From: Mariannaea sp. PMI_226
Taxonomy: Eukaryota > Ascomycota > Sordariomycetes > Hypocreales > Nectriaceae
Assembly (NCBI GenBank): GCA_024336345.1
Contig: JANFOG010000001.1
Location: forward strand, 1,674,001 to 1,738,000
Direction of reading: 5' to 3'
Length of the DNA: 64,000 bases
The notes under the pieces are model-generated. The model was not told where the DNA came from. It was given only the letters and a program-made list of their open reading frames with translations, and searched no databases. A program made the position numbers and the translations under genes. Positions 58,561 to 64,000 of the stretch are shown in pieces; position 1 is the first letter of the stretch; every line of letters starts with the position of its first letter.

Positions 58561-60784
58561 ATGCCTCACAAGCGCAAGCGACAAGACGAACCCCCCGAGC
58601 CCACGTCTACCTCCCAGCATCATCCTCAGCCCCCAACCCAACCGCCTGTGACGCGCCGGGTGACGCGTCACACACCCGTCCAACCGCCACCAATCCCGCT
58701 CCAGTACGAACACTACGTGCCTCCACCGCCAAAGCCTGCGCAACCAGCTCTGACGCTGTCGCAATCACTGACAGCCACTGAACCAGAGCAGAAGAATCAC
58801 AGGCGCACTCGCACCCGGGCTTTGGCCGCAACAGCACAGTCGCAGTCGCAGCCGCAGGTAGCTTCACCTTCACCTTTGCCCGCAGTCGCCGCCATCCAAG
58901 CGTCCGCTTCTGGCGCGTCATGGTCCCCCCCGCCCGCACCGAAAGCCCAGGCCGAGTCCAAGTCAACATCTGCCGCTCAGCGCGCAGCCATGGCGGCGAG
59001 CACCGCAGGCCCTGTCTGGGGCGTTGATGCATCTGTTCGGCCACCGTCTAATCTCGTCGCCCCCGAAATCACATACCATGTGCCGCAGGCGCATTCATCG
59101 TCGCAACGTCCGTCAGCCCTTGTCCGGCCTCATGGCCCGTCAGCCCCGCCGCCGAGACTGCAACCCTTGACCGTCACACCCGTCTACCCTCCGAAGCCCC
59201 CGACCATGACATACAGATCGCATACTCATCCTCACCCTCAACACCAGCAACAACAACACCAACACCAACACCAACCACTAACGACCTCCCAAACGCCTGC
59301 TGATCGCCCCACTCCAAGAGCTGACCGCAATGTCGATCTCGTCATGCTGGGCAACATCAGCTTCCGGGCCTGGTATCCAAGCTATTATGGCAAAGAAGTC
59401 CTAGGAGACTCAACAGGAAATACTGGCAAGAATGGAAGCAAGGACACAGGCGGGAAGGATCAGGCTGGTGGCAAGACTTCGTCGCGCAAAGATCGTGAAC
59501 AACAGCATGTTCTCGAACGCCTCCTAGTATGCCCCTGCTGCTTCAAGTATTCCAAAGAGATTGTGTCCTGGTGGGGACATGTCCGACTATGCGAGAGGCA
59601 AGCGCATGTGCCGGGTCGCAAAATATACGTTCATCCTCGTGGCCGGAGAAAGGTACTGATGCCCCAGGATGGCAAAATACCAGCGCCTGGAGCCAAGAAG
59701 CGCAGAGGGGAAGGGGGGGTAAAGTACATTGAGGAAGTTGTTCAAGATGAAGGGGAATGGAGCATATGGGAGGTTGATGGCGAAGAAGACCCGGTAAGTT
59801 TTTTTTTTTTTTTTTACAATACCATCGTGTTGCATATATTTTTTGGGGGATGGATTCATTTTATGAAGGCGTCCATGGCTGATTACTTTTTGGGACTTGC
59901 AGCTCTTCTGTCAGAACCTCTCTCTCTTCGCCAAGCTCTTTCTCGACAACAAATCAGTCTTCTTCGACGTTTCAGGCTTCAATTACTTTTTACTTGTTTA
60001 CACACCACCACCATCACCGCAACCACAGACCTCTCTACCGCCAACAGCATCTGCGTCTGCGTCTGCGTCTGCAGCTGCTACTGGTGCGGCTGCGACCGAA
60101 GCCACTCCACGCCGACCGCAGATTACGGGCTTCTTCTCGAAGGAGAAAATGTCATGGGATAATAACAACCTGGCTTGTATTCTTGTATTCCCACCGTGGC
60201 AACGGAAGGGCCTCGGTGCCCTGCTGATGGGCGCCTCGTACGAGATTTCTCGGCGAGAGCGTATTCTTGGCGGTCCAGAGAAACCCATCTCAGACCTGGG
60301 CAAGAAGGGATACAAACGATTCTGGGCCGGCGAGGTTGCTAGGTGGCTCCTGGACTTGGATGTCAGCGCCAATGATGAGCAAGAGGTGCTCGTGGACATT
60401 GGCGACTGCAGCCAAGCGACCTGGATTCATCCGGATGACTGTCTCTTCGTACTTCGAGATATGGGCATTGTGGAAGAAGCCGGCATGGGGCCCGAAAAGC
60501 CACCCAGGGCTGAGAAGAAGCCGAACGATGACGAGGAGGTGGCTGCGGAGGCGGCAGAGAAGAAGGAAGGGGAATCGCCGTCAGCGGCAGAGGGGGCCGG
60601 TAAGGTTGTTAAGATGGTGCCGCGGGTGCGAGTGGACAAGCAGGCGGTGCGGCGCTACGTCTCGGAGAACCGGATCAACCTGGAACGAACGTGCGATGCG
60701 GAGGGATTCGTCGAGGGCTACGCCATGCCGGTTCCTGAAACGAAGGATAGTGTGGAGGACAAGGAGGAGGACCAGGGAGAATAA
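58561..60784 (+). CDS. sas2: MYST-family histone acetyltransferase, SAS2 type
   Basis: Nuclear lysine acetyltransferase; yeast Sas2 acetylates H4K16 within the SAS complex. Two exons (58561-59793, 59903-60784) give 704 residues, twice yeast Sas2. The first ~300 are Pro/Gln/Ser/His-rich and disordered (PQHQQQQHQHQHQ-like). The MYST C2HC zinc finger lies at about residues 322-346 (VCPCCFKYSKEIVSWWGHVRLCE). Exon 2 carries LFCQNLSLFAKLFLDNKSVFFDVSGFNYFLLVY, a low-complexity insertion (TPPPSPQPQTSLPPTASASAS...), then GFFSKEKMSWDNNNLACILVFPPWQRKGLG with the active-site Cys and acetyl-CoA loop, and SYEISRRE.ILGGPEKPISDLGKKGYKRFW with the catalytic Glu. The C-terminus is acidic and ends KEEDQGE. The insertion, partly coded by a GCGTCT repeat, interrupts the catalytic domain between two conserved strands. 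Confidence 0.9.
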
Positions 60785-61140
60785 ATAGCCCAGCCCAGCC
60801 CAATCCAGCTCAGCTCAGCCATTGGGGATATCAGGTGGGACTAGAGATAAATGGATAGATAGATGGACGCATGTCGTATAATCATCATGATACCCCCGGA
60901 TCGAGTCAACTAAACTCGACATTTGTCAAATGAACAATTCTCGAAGCCTTTTATTTCAGCGAATATTTTGTTTTGTTTTGCTCCCTTTTATCCCCCCCAT
61001 CATCTCCCAAACGCCCACGTTTTGATACGGGCACCAGCAGCACCGCATCATTTTCTAATACTTTCAACCGGGGAGGGGGGAGAGGAATAAAAACAAAACC
61101 TGATTACTTGGACATGAAGGCCCCTGACGAGCAAAATAAA

Positions 61141-61160
61141 CACACACACACACACACACA
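61141..61160. repeat. (CA)10 microsatellite
   Basis: Ten CA units followed by TATATATGTATATA, in the sas2 3' flank. Confidence 0.95.
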
Positions 61161-61541
61161 TATATATGTATATATAAACATACTTATTCACATAGCTTTT
61201 CTCATTGAGAAATTCAGCGTCCTGAGCCCTTTCGTCATGACGCCTCCTCCCCGGCTGGGCTGAGGAACAAGAACCGCGGTCCCAGTATCACGGCTCAACA
61301 CAGCGCGCCCGGCGGCCGGAACCGCTTCGGGAGGCCAAGGCCATCCTCATCCATTGACCGCCTCCCGAAAGGGAGGGGGGGGATGAATTTTTCAAAACGA
61401 GGCCGGAGAACATGGAGGGACGCAATGAAGTTCTACGCCAAAGAGAGGAAGCGATGGGCTATTCAATCGTCTTCAATGGCTTGTTGTTATGTTTCCTTTG
61501 TCATCATCATACCCTTTTCCCCAGGCCATTGTATGGTGCCC

Positions 61542-61566
61542 TTTTTTTTTTTTTTTTTTTTTTTTT
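61542..61566. repeat. T25 homopolymer
   Basis: Uninterrupted run of 25 T in gene-free DNA. Confidence 0.95.
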
Positions 61567-62117
61567 AGTAACCCTGCTTTCATGACACCGTTCTCGTCCG
61601 AAATGCCTAGCTTTCCACAAACGGCAGGGAGCTTGGACCCTTGTGAAATAAAATTCTCACAGGGTACCTTAGACGTTGCTGCGTGTCCGCCAACCCGAAA
61701 TTGCCCAAACTAATCTGCACACGCCCTCACCATATCCTCATCCCCTCCCCTCCCATCCCCATCTCCTCCCCTTGCACCGAAAATTTTTCGTCCCTCTTCT
61801 TTTTTGAAGCTGGGCTACGGAGTACTAACCTTGTGTACACAGTAAGTACATCCCACAACCCCCATTGGCTGTATTTCCTTCCTTGTCATTTGTGGTCGTT
61901 GGTCGTGGTTACAATTGGCTTTGTGATTATGTTTTGTTTTTTTATTTCTTTTCTCTCACTCAACTCAATTGATGATCCTGTCATAGAGCAACATCATGAT
62001 GATGCTGGTATTAATAACCACTTGACGGTTTCGTATAAGTTACCTTGGCAACAAACCGCAATTGCTTACAGTAGAGTACCTGGAGTTTGTGTGTGCACGC
62101 AACTCTATAACTAAATA

Positions 62118-62120
<3 letters not shown>

Positions 62121-62148
<28 letters not shown>
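62121..62148. repeat. A28 homopolymer
   Basis: Uninterrupted run of 28 A after CTAAATAGTT. Confidence 0.95.
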
Positions 62149-62149
<1 letters not shown>

Positions 62150-62563
62150 AGCGCAACTCTGTACGGTAGCTCTGTTATGAACAGACTACTGTATATTATT
62201 CGCGGAGGATTCAGTGTCTCTTCCATGCCTAGTCTAGGTACGGAGCAGAAGACATACTCAGTACACTACTACACATCTCAGCGTAGTCCAACTAAGGTTA
62301 CCCAGACTTCGCCTCATTGGCCACGACAGTGCAGGATCGGGCGGATCGCACATGGCAAGAGGCTGCTCCCGCCGCAAATGTTGCGATTCTGCATCATTCA
62401 TGTTAACTTTACCTCGTCATGAGCTTGATGCCACCCATGACCACAGCCTTGTCTCAGTGGCGCCAGTGCCTCCATGTCTCACGTCTCACCGGTCCATCCA
62501 GCTTCAAACCACCAGAAATTTCCGTCCAGCATATATCCTGGCAAAGTAACCGCCAGACAGGTT

Positions 62564-62587
62564 GACAGGCAGACAGGCAGACAGGCA
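62564..62587. repeat. Three 8-bp GACAGGCA repeats
   Basis: Three perfect tandem units with degenerate GACAAACA copies continuing to about 62602. Confidence 0.85.
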
Positions 62588-62815
62588 GACAAACAGACAA
62601 GGTTCTCCGAGTACTGGCGCTCAATCTCTCTCTCTCGGCAAAGTAGCCGAGCTTTCCCTCCATGTTATAATCCATTGATAAGGTAGTAGTAGGGAGTGGG
62701 TTTGCGAAATACTGTTGTAGTGCCGCACTTCTATTAGAAGCCTTTTCAGCCTCATACCTGCAGAGCCGAACAGGGACTCACTCAGCTCATACATAGATTT
62801 GGTAACTGTGTATTG

Positions 62816-62842
62816 AAAAAAAAAAAAAAAAAAAAAAAAAAG
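62816..62842. repeat. A27 homopolymer
   Basis: Uninterrupted run of 27 A, 670 bp after the A28 run. Confidence 0.95.
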
Positions 62843-64000
62843 CAGCCTTGATTGATATCTATTATTATCTACATCTTTTACTTGATTTTGGCATTTTGGC
62901 GGGGAATGCTTTTTGCCCTTGTGCTAGATCCCGAGGAAGAGGCATCGGCCGTTTGAATAGACTTTGGCTCGCACTGTTTCGTCTTGTACATACGTAGTAG
63001 CATCCGTCAAGAAAATTTTTCGTGCCCCGAAGGCCCGGACCCCACCGTCATTTCCCACCGTCCTGATCTGGGGAACACCTACAACAGCTTGTTGCTAGAT
63101 GATGACCAGCCGGGATCAGGCGGACAGGCTTCAAAGGAATACATAAATATAAACATAAACATGTATATGTCTATTCCCAAGAGGCCTTGGTGGCCATGTT
63201 TTTGGTTATTCTGGCAAGGGGTTACGCTATAACTCAACGACTCCCGCCGGGATACAATGTAGACTTCTACACATATAACTCGGAGTAGAAATATGCCAGT
63301 CCTGAGTTAGCTGGTAACTAATCGTGGAATTAGCTCCCAAATCGGATCAACAAACCAATGCAATACTGTCAACATTCAATCGGAGGTTGCTCGGTCTCTG
63401 CCGCAATCTAATATTCATGTGCTCGGTAACTCAGAAATTGTTGATAGGCGCAAATCGAGACAAAGGAAGGATGAAGTCTTTCGTACAAAGACCATTATTC
63501 CAGAGGTGCCAATCTGGCTGCGTGCCACTCTCAGTACTGTGCACTCCGCTTCATCTGAGATCTGGCATGCCGAGGGGATCCGCTGCCGCTATTCGGGGAG
63601 CCAACCAGCCCTTCAGCACAACTGGGAAAGTGAAGGTCAAGTAAATTTGGATATGCATTTTGTGCCAACCCTTGGATCTTAGGCATCATCTTACCATCCT
63701 ACCTTGGTGCCAACCTGGCAATTTTGAGCACATTGAACTTCGCCTGCGCTCCACCCACGTGGAAATACCGCACTCTGATTCGTTCCGAGGGTTTGTCAAA
63801 CCGCTATGTGGAGTTGGAAGCACATACCAGAGTACAGTGCACTGTGAAATACCGGGTGCGAAGTACTTCCTGTTCTTTTTCACTCTTCCTCTTCCGGCCA
63901 ATGGCGGTTATCCGCAGCCATCCTTGGTACAAGTACGTTTGCGCCGTCCACTGATATCAGGGTGATCTGAAGGTTTGTGGCAGTAGAAGAAAAAAAAAGT

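Larger units (their letters stand above)
60785..64000. other. Gene-free right end of the window
   Basis: 3.2 kb without a recognised gene. Contains a (CA)10/TA microsatellite at 61141-61178, a T25 run at 61542-61566, an A28 run at 62121-62148, GACAGGCA repeats at 62564-62587, an A27 run at 62816-62842 and a TACGGAGTAC at 61816-61825. An open frame at 63419-63682 (MLGNSEIVDRRKS...) reads rather protein-like but matches no family I know. Confidence 0.5.

Noticed and set aside
63419..63682. 87-codon frame MLGNSEIVDRRKS... near the right end
   Set aside because: Could be a fragment of a decayed gene, but no motif, start context or neighbouring exons support it.

Overview
The window is chromosomal DNA of a filamentous ascomycete, most likely a Sordariomycete of the order Hypocreales. 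The reasons are gene families and gene structure. Introns are short (mostly 53-80 nt) with GTANGT donors, CTAAC/CTGAC-type branch sites and YAG acceptors. ATP-citrate lyase is split into two divergently transcribed subunit genes. Intergenic DNA is sprinkled with TACCTACC/GGTAGGTA and TACGGAGTA motifs. All protein calls come from reading translations and family knowledge; no database search was run, and the genus cannot be named.

Layout, left to right. 1-19 kb is a housekeeping block: RFC3 clamp loader (-, cut by the window edge), LCB3-type sphingoid-base-phosphate phosphatase (-), a FabG-type SDR reductase (+), the SUMO E1 subunit UBA2 (-), a queuosine-salvage DUF2419 protein (+), DNA polymerase delta subunit 4 (-), SKI8 (-), mitochondrial bL32m (-), septin CDC10 (+) and guanylate kinase (+). 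19-27 kb is gene-poor: a small secreted protein (-), 3.4 kb without a convincing gene, a GPI-anchored GH72 glucanosyltransferase (+) and a tiny cysteine-rich protein (-). 27-36 kb holds acl2 (-) and acl1 (+) around a 4.1 kb shared promoter. 36-61 kb is dense again: mitochondrial uL30m (+), EAF3/MRG15 (-), LYS2 (+), kinetochore NKP2/Cnl2 (+), a membrane thioredoxin-fold protein (-), TAF12 (+), proteasome RPN3 (+), an RNI-type leucine-rich-repeat protein (+) and a SAS2-type MYST acetyltransferase (+). 61-64 kb is gene-free, with microsatellites and long homopolymer tracts.

The genes mostly act in unrelated core processes. The one true functional pair is acl1/acl2, the two halves of cytosolic acetyl-CoA synthesis. 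Three chromatin or transcription factors (EAF3, TAF12, SAS2) lie within 23 kb, probably by chance.

I found no new multi-gene system, mobile element, tRNA, rRNA or biosynthetic cluster. The most interesting observations are: a similar sequence module on both the acl1 and acl2 sides of their shared promoter; a 1.13 kb EAF3 intron carrying a 171-codon same-strand reading frame that ends exactly on the acceptor; two GC-AG introns; an ATG-only coding exon in SKI8; two TGASTCA (CPC1/Gcn4) sites upstream of LYS2; a (Gln-Ala)23 tract in TAF12; and eleven perfect 10-bp repeats just after a stop codon.
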